Source of the DNA: Melioribacteraceae bacterium
GTDB lineage: Bacteria; Bacteroidota; Ignavibacteria; Ignavibacteriales; Melioribacteraceae
Assembly (NCBI GenBank): GCA_027858595.1
Contig: JAQICK010000110.1
Coordinates: 1-16,051, forward strand
Length of the DNA: 16,051 nt
Reading direction: 5' to 3'
Shown: piece after piece, positions 6,715-14,046 of the stretch
Position numbering within the stretch: the first letter of the stretch is position 1
Layout of the letters: each line of letters begins with the position of its first letter
Notes under the pieces: model-generated
Databases searched by the model: none
What the model was told of the DNA's origin: nothing
The model's input: the letters and a program-made list of their open reading frames with translations, nothing else
Translations under genes and position numbers: made by a program

Positions 6715-7431
6715 CTATAATTCTACATTAACTCCAGAAGCGTAATCAATTTCAACAGTAGCATTATCAAAAGAGCAATCTAGCAAATGTCCTCCTCCAG
6801 AAAGATCATTGAGCAAAACGTGTAAATGAAACCCAGGAAAATTTACGCCATCAAAATAATCTGGATACCAAAAGCCAATAACACTTCCTTCAACATTTGT
6901 AAAATCAAATACAGTTTGGTTTGCAACAATTTCATCTAAAGAAACAGATTCATTGGCAACTTTATCAACACTGCGAGATTTAAGAGTGTTAAATTTGCCT
7001 GTAATTTTAATAGCTAGAGGATTTGATGAATTATTAATCGCTTGTGCAAGAATAGATTTTGCAGAATCTAGAGAAAGGTTTTTGGGTAGTGAGAAACTAG
7101 TATCCGAATTAAAAAACTTTGTAACCACAAAAGGAGAGAGAACATCTGAAGAAATATTATTAATTTCTCCATTAGTCAAAACTTGATAAACATTTCCATC
7201 AAAAATGACCATTTCACCATCTACCATGTTGAACGTTCCAAGTCCAAAATTGCCATTTTCTTTAATTTCACCGAGAGTCAAATCGCCCACATAGTCATGG
7301 TTAAGCAATCCATTTTTTGACGAATATTGAAAAATATTATCTGAACTATTGAAATCTACATTATTATTTTCAATTTCATTTACACACGAAGTTGTAATTA
7401 AGAGCAAAATAATTCCAAAATAAATCTTCAT
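6715..7431 (-). CDS. budA: Alpha-acetolactate decarboxylase, predicted lipoprotein
   Basis: A 238-aa protein recognisable as acetolactate decarboxylase (acetolactate to acetoin plus CO2). It has the family blocks GNFGLGTFNMVDGEMVIFDG (60-79) and FPGFHLHVLLNDLSGGGHLL (198-217), whose His202, His204 and His215 correspond to the metal ligands of the family, and Glu73 in DGEM matches a conserved acidic residue. Arg153 may match the family's active-site Arg. Unusually for a metabolic enzyme it has an N-terminal hydrophobic segment ending in a lipobox, LLLITTSC, with Cys16 as the probable lipidated residue, so the product should be anchored outside the cytoplasmic membrane. AAAGGA precedes the ATG by about 8 nt. 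No acetolactate synthase or LysR regulator lies next to it. The C-terminus (VEIDYASGVNVEL) looks somewhat short for the family. Confidence 0.87.
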   Translation of the reverse strand: MKIYFGIILLLITTSCVNEIENNNVDFNSSDNIFQYSSKNGLLNHDYVGDLTLGEIKENGNFGLGTFNMVDGEMVIFDGNVYQVLTNGEINNISSDVLSPFVVTKFFNSDTSFSLPKNLSLDSAKSILAQAINNSSNPLAIKITGKFNTLKSRSVDKVANESVSLDEIVANQTVFDFTNVEGSVIGFWYPDYFDGVNFPGFHLHVLLNDLSGGGHLLDCSFDNATVEIDYASGVNVEL

Positions 7432-7467
7432 TTCAATTTCCTTTTGATGATAAATAGAATTGTTAAA

Positions 7468-7495
7468 ATAATAAAAAGAATTTACTATATGTTAA
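7468..7495 (-). promoter_or_regulatory. Predicted promoter of budA
   Basis: On the minus strand TTAACA (complement of 7490-7495) is followed after 16 nt by TATTAT (complement of 7468-7473), about 37 nt before the budA ATG. This is a moderate sigma70-like match in AT-rich sequence, so it could be chance. Confidence 0.35.
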
Positions 7496-7576
7496 CTCAG
7501 TTATGTTATGAAATTCATTTTAGTATATGCGCTTTAAATAAGGCATCTGTAAACTATAGTATTCTTTAGCTAGCCC

Positions 7577-7605
7577 TTGTAAGATTTTCTAAAAAATAAT
7601 AATTT
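7577..7605 (+). promoter_or_regulatory. Possible promoter of the carbonic-anhydrase-like/thioredoxin/yciO operon
   Basis: TTGTAA (7577-7582), 17-nt spacer, TAATTT (7600-7605). It lies about 65 nt before the first GTG start in the 238-bp divergent gap with budA. The gap holds no other evident feature. Confidence 0.3.
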
Positions 7606-7669
7606 TAGTGGTAGATAATAACATTAGAAACTATATTGTGACACGTTTTAATTCGTTAAGGAAGATTAA

Positions 7670-8047
7670 GTGGTTACTTTTTTCACAGTTATTAATTGTA
7701 TGGATGGCATAGTTCAACTTCCTGTTATTGAATATATTAAAAATAAATTTGATGTATTATATGTTGATAAAATTACGGACCCTGGTCCAAATTTGATTTT
7801 ATCCGAACAGTCGGATACTCTATTCGTTGAATCCATTTTTAATAGAATTTATATTTCAGTTTATAAACATTTCTCTGTGGGAATTTCTATTGCGGCTCAT
7901 CACGACTGTGCAGGAAATCCTTCAAACGATACTGAACAAAAAGCCCAATTAGTTAAGGCAGTAAAAGTCCTAAAAGATAAATATCCAGAAGAGCCTGTTT
8001 ATGCACTATGGCTTGATGAAAATTTCAAAGTTCACGAGGTAGCTTAA
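7670..8047 (+). CDS. Small carbonic-anhydrase-like protein
   Basis: A 125-aa cytoplasmic protein resembling the short putative carbonic anhydrase family (Pro_CA_2-like), about half the length of a normal beta-carbonic anhydrase. It keeps the zinc-ligand pattern: Cys10 and Asp12 in NCMDG, and His77-x-x-Cys80 in AHHDCAGNP, plus the family stretch LPVIEYIKNKF. The CxDxR dyad Arg of beta-carbonic anhydrases is Ile14 here (NCMDGIVQLP), so CO2 hydration may be impaired or absent. Start is GTG with a good AAGGA (7658-7662) 7 nt upstream; no ATG gives the N-terminal Cys motif. The stop TAA overlaps the ATG of the next gene by one base, so the two are translationally coupled. Its real substrate is unknown. 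Confidence 0.75.
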   Translation: MVTFFTVINCMDGIVQLPVIEYIKNKFDVLYVDKITDPGPNLILSEQSDTLFVESIFNRIYISVYKHFSVGISIAAHHDCAGNPSNDTEQKAQLVKAVKVLKDKYPEEPVYALWLDENFKVHEVA

Positions 8048-8442
8048 TGGATATAGCAATAACAGCACTTGTGATTATTGGTTTTATGATAATATTAAAA
8101 GTTATAATGCAAAAACGGGCACAGAAATCTCAAGGTAAATCCATTGATGCTTCTTTGTTTGATGATGAAATAAAAACGTTGCTTAGTGGAAATAAATCAA
8201 TTCTATATTTTTTTTCACCAACATGTGGTGTCTGTAAATCTCAAGCCCCAATAATTGATAAGTTGAAAGAAGAATTTAATTTAGTTGGGAAAATTGATTT
8301 ATCACTAAACCAAAACGCTGCTCAAGAGTTTGGAATATTAGGAACGCCAACAACCATACTTATGAAAGGAAATATAGTAAACGAAGTTTTTGTAGGTCTC
8401 AAAAAATTTGATGTTCTAAAATCTAAATTTGAGATTCTATAA
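8047..8442 (+). CDS. Membrane-anchored thioredoxin-like protein
   Basis: A 131-aa protein with an N-terminal membrane helix (about 3-21, ITALVIIGFMIILKVIM) followed by a Lys/Arg-rich stretch and a thioredoxin fold. The redox motif is CGVC (60-63) in the context YFFSPTCGVCKSQAP, and the cis-proline is Pro101 in LGTPTT, so the active site is complete. The positive charges after the helix (QKRAQKSQGK) suggest the thioredoxin domain stays on the cytoplasmic side; this is inferred from the positive-inside rule. Its ATG overlaps the stop of the carbonic-anhydrase-like gene and its stop is 2 nt before yciO. A link to that neighbour's two cysteines is possible but unproven. Confidence 0.85.
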   Translation: MDIAITALVIIGFMIILKVIMQKRAQKSQGKSIDASLFDDEIKTLLSGNKSILYFFSPTCGVCKSQAPIIDKLKEEFNLVGKIDLSLNQNAAQEFGILGTPTTILMKGNIVNEVFVGLKKFDVLKSKFEIL

Positions 8443-8444
8443 TT

Positions 8445-9056
8445 ATGGAATACTACGTACTACATCCCGATAATCCACAAGAGAGATATATAAAGAAAGC
8501 CATTGAAGTTCTTAAAAATGGTGGAGTAATAATTTATCCCACAGACACAGTCTACGCTTTAGGTTGCGACATATTCAATCATAAAGCTGTTAAACGTATA
8601 TACGAAATTAAAAACGAAACTGAAACGAAGCTATTTAGTTTTATTGCTCCAAATCTCAAAAACATTTCTAAATATGCAAAAGTTTCCGACTACGCATTTA
8701 AAATTATTAAGCGACTTGCTCCTGGTCCTTATACTTTTGTTCTTCCCGCTTCAAAAGAAATTCCCAAAAAACTTTGGACAAAAAGGAAAACGGTTGGGAT
8801 AAGAATTCCAGATAATGCAATAACAGAGGCGCTTACAAAGGGTTTGGGAAATCCTATAATCAGCACAAGTGCCACCACAAGGCTTGGACAGCAGCTGAGT
8901 AACCCTGATGAGATAAGGGCAATATTTGATTATAGTGTTGACTTAATGCTATCGTTTGGCGAGCAGAATAACCTACCATCTTCAATAATTGATTTTAGTG
9001 GAGACACAACAGAAATAATTCGCGAAGGTGCTGGCGATTTATCTTTGCTGTATTAG
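8445..9056 (+). CDS. yciO: YciO-type YrdC/Sua5-family protein
   Basis: A 203-aa single-domain YrdC-fold protein. It carries GGVIIYPTDTVYALGCDI (26-43), PGPYTFVLP (93-101), GIRIPDN (118-124), ISTSAT (139-144) and a C-terminal IIREGAGDLS. The LHPDNPQ start and overall pattern are closer to E. coli YciO than to TsaC/YrdC, and there is no C-terminal Sua5 domain. YrdC-family enzymes make threonylcarbamoyl-AMP for the tRNA t6A modification; YciO proteins share the fold and nucleotide/tRNA-binding cavity but their role as the cellular t6A enzyme is doubtful. It may be the t6A enzyme only if no TsaC/Sua5 exists elsewhere in the genome. It starts 2 nt after the thioredoxin-like gene and is the last of the three coupled genes. 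Confidence 0.85.
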   Translation: MEYYVLHPDNPQERYIKKAIEVLKNGGVIIYPTDTVYALGCDIFNHKAVKRIYEIKNETETKLFSFIAPNLKNISKYAKVSDYAFKIIKRLAPGPYTFVLPASKEIPKKLWTKRKTVGIRIPDNAITEALTKGLGNPIISTSATTRLGQQLSNPDEIRAIFDYSVDLMLSFGEQNNLPSSIIDFSGDTTEIIREGAGDLSLLY

Positions 9057-9175
9057 GTAATAGGTCTTTTGTGATAAAACTTTGCCTAACAATTTCTTTT
9101 TAATATTACTAATTTTAATCAAATGATTTTATCCGGTTACAAATATTCTGTCTTTACAAAAAAAGGGAAGGGAAA

Positions 9176-10435
9176 ATGAAACGATTAATTTTAGCATTGT
9201 TACTACTAAATTTATTAAATGTAAAATCTTTTGCACAGGGTGAAGGAGCACTTCCAGTATTGACTTTCCAAACGTCATTGCCTTTAATCGGTGCAGGTGT
9301 AATAGGTGTTGCTAAACCAAACAACGACCCTATTGGTTATTATTTAAATCCTGCCATACTTGGTTACACCTCACAGAATAATCATGCATCAGTTTTCTTT
9401 ATGCCAACTAAAGTTGATTGGATTCCAGCATTTGGACTTGATTTAACAAAGGAAACTTTTGGATTTAATTTAGGATATAATTTTTCTGAATTTAATATTC
9501 CAATTCCAATTTCAGTTGGATTTGGATACATGCATGATAAGATGGATTATGGCACATTTTATCGTACTGGGTCAGATGGTCCGGAAATTATTGGAGAGTT
9601 TAACTCATACGATTCATATGATGCATACAGTTTGGGTGTTGGAATTGATTACTATTTACTTTTTAATTTTGGAATGTCTATTAAACCGTTTGATTCTAAC
9701 CTTAGCGACCAACCAACTGAAAATGAAATAGGGATTGGTAAAGTTGAAGGCACAGCATACGATTATGGGGCAATGATTATTACTCCAATATCTAAATTAT
9801 TTTTTGATGAGATGAAATATAAATTTTGTGAAACAGCTTATTTAAAACCAACTGTTAATTTCACATTGGGTTATGCAATAACAAATATTGGAGATGAAGA
9901 TAGTTACATTGATGAAGCTCAAAAAGATCCACTTTCAAGAATGGGTCGTTTCGGTTACACTTTCGATTTTGGATACGATGCTTATATAAATAATACTAAA
10001 ATAAATATTTTTTCTTATTCATTTACAGCAGAGGTTGAAGATATTTTAATAGAACAAAATAATTTACACCAGTTTATCGGCTACCAATCATTTCTAGGGG
10101 ATATAGACATTTGGGATAATCTGGTTTTATTAAATCCAAGTGATAAAGTAACTCTTCACAAAGGACATACATTAAGTTTATTCGAAACTCTTACTATCAC
10201 ATCTGGTAGTATGAAAGGGAGAGGATACCGAACAGCAGTTGGTACGTCTGGATATGGTTTATCTTCAGAAGGAATATTAAAAATAGTTAGTAATACTTTT
10301 GATAACTTAATTCTAAAATACTTAGCAAAGCATTTTGTGGTAGAATATTACGATGTTACTCTATTTGAAGGTTACAATGGATTTGATACTGATATGCAGG
10401 GCATCTCTCTTCACATGAAAAATATTGAATTTTAA
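9176..10435 (+). CDS. Secreted PorV/FadL-like outer-membrane beta-barrel protein
   Basis: A 419-aa protein with a clear signal peptide (MKRLILALLLLNLLNVKSFA, cut before Gln21). The early segment GAGVIGVAKPNNDPIGYYLN followed by PAILGYTSQN resembles the start of PorV/PorQ/FadL-type barrels, where 'a.gd..aiyyNPA' follows the first strand. The rest alternates aromatic and polar residues with many Tyr, Phe and Gly, as in a barrel. PorV-like proteins in this group of bacteria often belong to the type IX secretion apparatus or are paralogs of it, but no other secretion gene lies nearby, so a specific role is not assigned. A purine-rich AAAGGGAAGGGAAA directly precedes the ATG. It stands alone, with 119 bp before it and a convergent gene after it; neither gap shows a strong terminator hairpin. 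Confidence 0.75.
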   Translation: MKRLILALLLLNLLNVKSFAQGEGALPVLTFQTSLPLIGAGVIGVAKPNNDPIGYYLNPAILGYTSQNNHASVFFMPTKVDWIPAFGLDLTKETFGFNLGYNFSEFNIPIPISVGFGYMHDKMDYGTFYRTGSDGPEIIGEFNSYDSYDAYSLGVGIDYYLLFNFGMSIKPFDSNLSDQPTENEIGIGKVEGTAYDYGAMIITPISKLFFDEMKYKFCETAYLKPTVNFTLGYAITNIGDEDSYIDEAQKDPLSRMGRFGYTFDFGYDAYINNTKINIFSYSFTAEVEDILIEQNNLHQFIGYQSFLGDIDIWDNLVLLNPSDKVTLHKGHTLSLFETLTITSGSMKGRGYRTAVGTSGYGLSSEGILKIVSNTFDNLILKYLAKHFVVEYYDVTLFEGYNGFDTDMQGISLHMKNIEF

Positions 10436-10468
10436 GTTCACTTATCTTTGAAGATTTCTAAACTACAA

Positions 10469-11902
10469 TTAAAACAAAATTTCAGCAGTTCTCAAGGCTC
10501 TTGGGAACTGACTTTTTAATCCATCTTTTGTTGCAATAGCACCGCCAATCATATCTCCGTTGTACCTTATAACTTTACGCCCTTTAGGTTCAATACCAGT
10601 CATTGATCTAATTGTTCCGCCGCTGAGATAACTTTTTAAGTGTTCTTTTTCTGTTAATTCAACAATGTTTTTTGTAACGTGTTTTTGCAATGCTTGTGCT
10701 GCAAGAGTGTGAAGTACAATGTTGCCGTGCTTATCAAGTTTGCCAAGCTTTAATCCTGCCCTTGCAAAGATAGATAGATTGTCAGAATGCCATTCGGATT
10801 TTATGAATTGCATTTCATTTTTTTTGAATAAAAATTTATACTCTTTAAAAATTTCAATTTCAATTCCGTACCAGTCAGAAATATTTTCAACATACTCTTT
10901 TACAATCTTATTATCCCAATTAACAAACTCCAATTCTGCTTGTCTAACTTCCATTTTTTTAGAGGGGACAGTTTCACCAATCTTTTTGAACTTAGCAATA
11001 AAAAATCCTTCCGAGTTTATTTCCCAAGGAATTATTCGTCTTGTTTTAGCAAGGTCTGGATTAAGTTGTTTCTCACCATATTTTATAAACCCTGAATGTG
11101 ATTTTACAGGGAGTTCAATATCCATAAGTTCAACAGGATATTTCTCGAGCATTTTTTCTATAACTAATTCATTTTCTTCTAAAGTAAGAGTGCAAGTAGA
11201 ATATAGAATTTCGGCACCAATTTTTGCTGATTTAATTCCACTAACCAAAAGTTTAAATTGTGTTTCACTCAATGCTGTTGCATGATTTTCGGTCCACCAA
11301 TTACTTACCTCTTGTTTCTTCTGAACAATTCCTAATCCAGTGCAAGGAGCATCAATTAATATCTTGTCAAAGTAATTGTCAAAATGTTTACTAATTAATT
11401 CTCCTTTGCTAGTAAGCATACCAGCATTGAGGATGTTTAGTTTATCCAAATTATGTGCGAGTGCTTTTGTTCTTCCAATACTTGGCTCGTTTACATAAAG
11501 AGTTCCACTGTTTCCCATCATCTCTGAAAGCTGTGTAGATTTAGAACCTGGGGCTGCACACATATCAAGGGCAGTATCTTCTGAAGTAGGACTCAATACC
11601 AGTGGAGGAATCATTGAAGAAAGCGATTGAATATAGTATTTACCAAGTGCGTGCTCTAATGTCTTACCAATTTTATCTTTGCCTGCAAGCACAGAATATG
11701 CGTTAGGTACGTTAGCAACTATGGATAACTCAATTCCGTAGTAAACAAGTTTTTCTATCAAATTATTTTGATCTTCAACAGTACCGGGAATTCTTACGTA
11801 CTGAATATAATCGCTTGCGACATATGCTTTATATTTTTCAAAAAACTCCTCGCCAAAAACAGAAAGGACATAATTGGCAATGTTTTCACTTACCTCAATC
11901 AT
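10469..11902 (-). CDS. rsmF: RsmF-like 16S rRNA (cytosine-C5) methyltransferase
   Basis: A 477-aa NOL1/NOP2/Sun-family enzyme. The SAM-binding motif is LDMCAAPGSKSTQL (112-125), the two active-site cysteines are Cys187 in DAPCTGLG (motif IV) and Cys237 in STCTLTLEENE (motif VI). The C-terminal region (about 375-477, with RAGLKLGKLD and PKGRKVIRYNGDMIGG) matches the PUA-like tail of RsmF/YebU-type proteins, so the substrate is most likely a cytosine in 16S rRNA, though other family members act on tRNA. Length is close to that of E. coli RsmF. ATG at 11900-11902 is 2 nt past the stop of the unknown 140-aa gene, making it the last gene of the lgt operon. It is convergent with the barrel gene; the 33-bp gap holds no convincing terminator. 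Confidence 0.85.
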   Translation of the reverse strand: MIEVSENIANYVLSVFGEEFFEKYKAYVASDYIQYVRIPGTVEDQNNLIEKLVYYGIELSIVANVPNAYSVLAGKDKIGKTLEHALGKYYIQSLSSMIPPLVLSPTSEDTALDMCAAPGSKSTQLSEMMGNSGTLYVNEPSIGRTKALAHNLDKLNILNAGMLTSKGELISKHFDNYFDKILIDAPCTGLGIVQKKQEVSNWWTENHATALSETQFKLLVSGIKSAKIGAEILYSTCTLTLEENELVIEKMLEKYPVELMDIELPVKSHSGFIKYGEKQLNPDLAKTRRIIPWEINSEGFFIAKFKKIGETVPSKKMEVRQAELEFVNWDNKIVKEYVENISDWYGIEIEIFKEYKFLFKKNEMQFIKSEWHSDNLSIFARAGLKLGKLDKHGNIVLHTLAAQALQKHVTKNIVELTEKEHLKSYLSGGTIRSMTGIEPKGRKVIRYNGDMIGGAIATKDGLKSQFPRALRTAEILF

Positions 11903-11904
11903 TA

Positions 11905-12327
11905 TTAGTATCGCTGTAGGTTTAGTGAATTAAAAATTTGATTTGATACTCTTAAGAAATCACTTGTTGGCAGTAACTTTGCCAGTTCGTGTTTTATCTC
12001 TTTTACAATTGAATCCAACTGAGCTTCATATTCTTTTACTACACTAGCAATTTTAGATTCATCCTTAGGTTTAGGAATGTTGGTTGGTTTCAATTTATTA
12101 GAGTAGAGAATATATTTTATATAATTGTAATTTTCTGTTTGTAATACTGGACTTCCATCTAAATCAACGATTTCAAATTGTCCAAACAGCTCAGAGCCAA
12201 GCGTTATAGGCTTCCCAGGCATATTATAATTTTCTGTTTCAATATTGTTTACAAAATCATCTGGAAATTTTGGAAGACTCAATTCAATTTTTTGAATCCA
12301 CTTACTTATAAAGTCTTTTTCATTCAT
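11905..12327 (-). CDS. Conserved-looking hypothetical protein, 140 aa
   Basis: I do not recognise a family. The 140-aa product is hydrophilic, without signal peptide or membrane helix. The N-terminal half has LSLPKFPDDFVNNIETEN and GSELFGQFEIVDLDGSPVLQ, suggestive of a small alpha/beta domain; the C-terminal half (about 85-140) is rich in Lys and Glu and probably helical, possibly a short coiled coil (SKIASVVKEYEAQLDSIVKE). It is embedded in an operon, 5 nt after the methyltransferase gene and 2 nt before rsmF, and its codon use looks like that of its neighbours, which supports a real gene. A helper role for RsmF or the methyltransferase is only a guess from position. Confidence 0.75.
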   Translation of the reverse strand: MNEKDFISKWIQKIELSLPKFPDDFVNNIETENYNMPGKPITLGSELFGQFEIVDLDGSPVLQTENYNYIKYILYSNKLKPTNIPKPKDESKIASVVKEYEAQLDSIVKEIKHELAKLLPTSDFLRVSNQIFNSLNLQRY

Positions 12328-12332
12328 TTTAT

Positions 12333-12941
12333 TTATCCAATTTTTTTTGCAAACAATCTAACAACGTATGCATCGCCTATATGTCCTTCGCCTTCATTCA
12401 ATTGAGTTTTTGTATCTGAGGTTTCAATAAATTCAAAACCTTGATAATAATTCATTAATTCGTCAACAGAGTAGAGAGAGTCTTTTTTTCGTGGTCCACC
12501 AGAATTTAATTTTATTTGATCGGTGCTAAAACATTCTAATATTAAATAACCCCCAATTTTTAAGGAGTTTTTTAATTTGCGATGAACAATCTCTTTATTC
12601 TTTCCATTGAAGTGAAGAAATGAAACTCCTACAACGTCGTATTCTTCTTGTGAAATATTGTCTGTAATTAGGTTTGCGAACTGAAAATTAATGTTAACTT
12701 TTCGAAGAGATGCAAATTCTTTGGCTCTATTAATTGCTACCTCACTAAAATCAACACTTGTAACATCCCACCCCTTTTCTGCTGCAAAAATTGCATTTCG
12801 CCCTTCACCATCGCCGGGTAAATAGATACTACCTGAAGCAAGAGAATTTAACTTGTTTTTGAAATACTCATTTGGTTCCTCCCCAAAGATGTATTTGCCT
12901 CCGCCGTATCTATCGTCCCAAAGTTTTTGATAATCTTGCAT
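12333..12941 (-). CDS. Class I SAM-dependent methyltransferase
   Basis: A 202-aa protein with a Rossmann-type methyltransferase core. It begins LWDDRYGGGKYIFGEEPNEY, a start shared by a TehB/thiopurine-methyltransferase-like group. Motif I is IYLPGDGEGRNAIF (39-52), the acidic end of strand beta2 is Asp64 (VTSVDFS), and motif post-I/IV is represented by YDVVGVSFLHF at about 119-129. The substrate is unknown: relatives methylate small molecules such as thiols, tellurite or metabolites. Its ATG overlaps the stop of lgt by one base (TAATG), so translation is coupled to lgt, and the unknown 140-aa gene follows after 5 nt. Confidence 0.85.
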   Translation of the reverse strand: MQDYQKLWDDRYGGGKYIFGEEPNEYFKNKLNSLASGSIYLPGDGEGRNAIFAAEKGWDVTSVDFSEVAINRAKEFASLRKVNINFQFANLITDNISQEEYDVVGVSFLHFNGKNKEIVHRKLKNSLKIGGYLILECFSTDQIKLNSGGPRKKDSLYSVDELMNYYQGFEFIETSDTKTQLNEGEGHIGDAYVVRLFAKKIG

Positions 12942-13732
12942 TAACTAGGAACATATTTTTTTGTGGCGTTGTAAAGCAAATAAATTCCAAAAATAACTAG
13001 AGGAATGCTGAGAAGTTGTCCCATATTTAGAATCATTCCCTCCTCAAAATATGTTTGATTTTCTTTGAAAAACTCGACAACAATTCTAAATCCAAAAATA
13101 AGAATTAGAAAAATCCCAAAGAGGTAACCATCCTTAAATTTGCCGTCATATTTTTTATACTGGAAGAAAACTACTACAAACGAGAGCAAATAAAATAATG
13201 CTTCATAAAGTTGAGCTGGATGGCGTGGAATGTTATCAACAGAAGTAAAAATAAATGCCCAAGGCACATCAGCAGGAAACCCAATAATTTCCGAATTAAA
13301 TAAATTCCCTACTCTGATAAAAAATGCGGCAAGAGCAACGCCAATTATAACTCTATCCATTACCCAAAGAAATGATTGATTTTTTTTCTTTTTGCTATAA
13401 AAATAAATTGAGGTTAAAATTCCAACAGCTGCACCATGGCTAGCCAATCCGCCACGCCAAACCTTTAAAATCTCTATTGGATGTGATAAATAAAACTCTG
13501 GATTGTAGAATAGACAATGCCCAAGGCGAGCACCAATTACTGTTCCAAGAATCATAAACCAAATTAAATCGTTTAAATCATCTAGAGGACGATTTTCTTT
13601 TTTGTAAACCCACTCCATTATTTTAAAGCCGAAAATAAATGATGAAGCAAAAAGCAATCCGTACCAACGTATAGAAATTGGCCCAAGAGCAATTATTTCT
13701 GGAGAAATACTCCAAGTTATTGTTCCTAACAA
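12941..13732 (-). CDS. lgt: Prolipoprotein diacylglyceryl transferase (Lgt)
   Basis: A 263-aa integral membrane enzyme that moves diacylglycerol from phosphatidylglycerol to the lipobox cysteine of prolipoproteins, the first step of lipoprotein maturation. Diagnostic segments: GPISIRWYGLLFA near the N-terminus, RGGLASHGAAVG (93-104, with the essential His99), the Lgt signature FFIRVGNLFNSEIIG (137-151, with Arg140, Asn143 and Glu148), PRHPAQLYEAL (169-179) and RIVVEFFKE (216-224, Arg216 and Glu220). The start appears to be TTG (13730-13732); an upstream in-frame stop and lack of an ATG before the membrane segment leave little choice, and GGAACAG precedes it. It heads the four-gene operon ending with rsmF. 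Its activity would be needed for the lipoprotein BudA in this window. Confidence 0.95.
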   Translation of the reverse strand: MLGTITWSISPEIIALGPISIRWYGLLFASSFIFGFKIMEWVYKKENRPLDDLNDLIWFMILGTVIGARLGHCLFYNPEFYLSHPIEILKVWRGGLASHGAAVGILTSIYFYSKKKKNQSFLWVMDRVIIGVALAAFFIRVGNLFNSEIIGFPADVPWAFIFTSVDNIPRHPAQLYEALFYLLSFVVVFFQYKKYDGKFKDGYLFGIFLILIFGFRIVVEFFKENQTYFEEGMILNMGQLLSIPLVIFGIYLLYNATKKYVPS

Positions 13733-13830
13733 AACTGTTCCACAATTAATGAATAATTTTAATCGTGCAAGTTAACTAATATGCGTAAAAGTAGCTAATA
13801 GTAAATATTGTGCTTGGTAAGGTGAAAAAA

Positions 13831-14046
13831 TTAAAACTCATAATCTGTATCGTCATTCTGGGTATCAAGATAATCGTCAACTTCGGATGCTGGTACAATT
13901 ATAAAATTTCTTCCAACCTCCTTAATTATTTCTTCGGCTTCCTCGTAGGAAGTACAGACAACTCGGTCGAAATATTCTCCGTCCCGTTCTTCTAGTATGT
14001 GAAAAAACTTACCCGAATGAGACGGAGTATTAAATGTTCTATCCAC
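13831..14046 (-). CDS. Small acidic hypothetical protein, 71 aa
   Basis: A 71-aa protein starting from GTG (14044-14046): MDRTFNTPSHSGKFFHILEE and onward, with Glu/Asp-rich helices (SYEEAEEIIKEVG, 33-45) and an acidic tail (EVDDYLDTQNDDTDYEF). No signal peptide, membrane helix or recognised family. The GTG is preceded by a G6 run (complement of 14053-14058) 6 nt upstream, which can act as the Shine-Dalgarno sequence. The pattern 'HILEERDGEYFDRVVCTSYE' looks like a folded small domain rather than noise, and the opposite-strand frame here has a poorer composition. It lies 98 bp upstream of lgt on the same strand and is divergent from the peptidase gene. Function unknown. Confidence 0.6.
   Translation of the reverse strand: MDRTFNTPSHSGKFFHILEERDGEYFDRVVCTSYEEAEEIIKEVGRNFIIVPASEVDDYLDTQNDDTDYEF

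Noticed and set aside
6953..7186. Plus-strand frame inside budA
   Set aside because: Antisense shadow of the acetolactate decarboxylase coding sequence.
9516..9731. Alternative-frame 71-codon reading within the barrel gene
   Set aside because: Met- and His-rich low-quality sequence in another frame of a well supported gene.
10436..10468. ATCTTTGAAGAT palindrome between convergent genes considered as a terminator
   Set aside because: The stem is 4-5 bp with almost no loop and no T tract follows.
10719..11285. 188-codon plus-strand frame opposite rsmF
   Set aside because: Long, but rich in Ser, Ile and Phe as expected from antisense of AT-rich coding sequence; the minus strand has the full methyltransferase motifs.
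12178..12405. Plus-strand frame over the junction of the 140-aa and methyltransferase genes
   Set aside because: Antisense to two coupled genes and no recognisable features.
13810..13995. 61-codon hydrophobic plus-strand frame opposite the 71-aa gene
   Set aside because: Considered as a small membrane protein, but it lacks a ribosome binding site and the minus-strand frame has a GTG with a G-rich site and soluble-protein composition.
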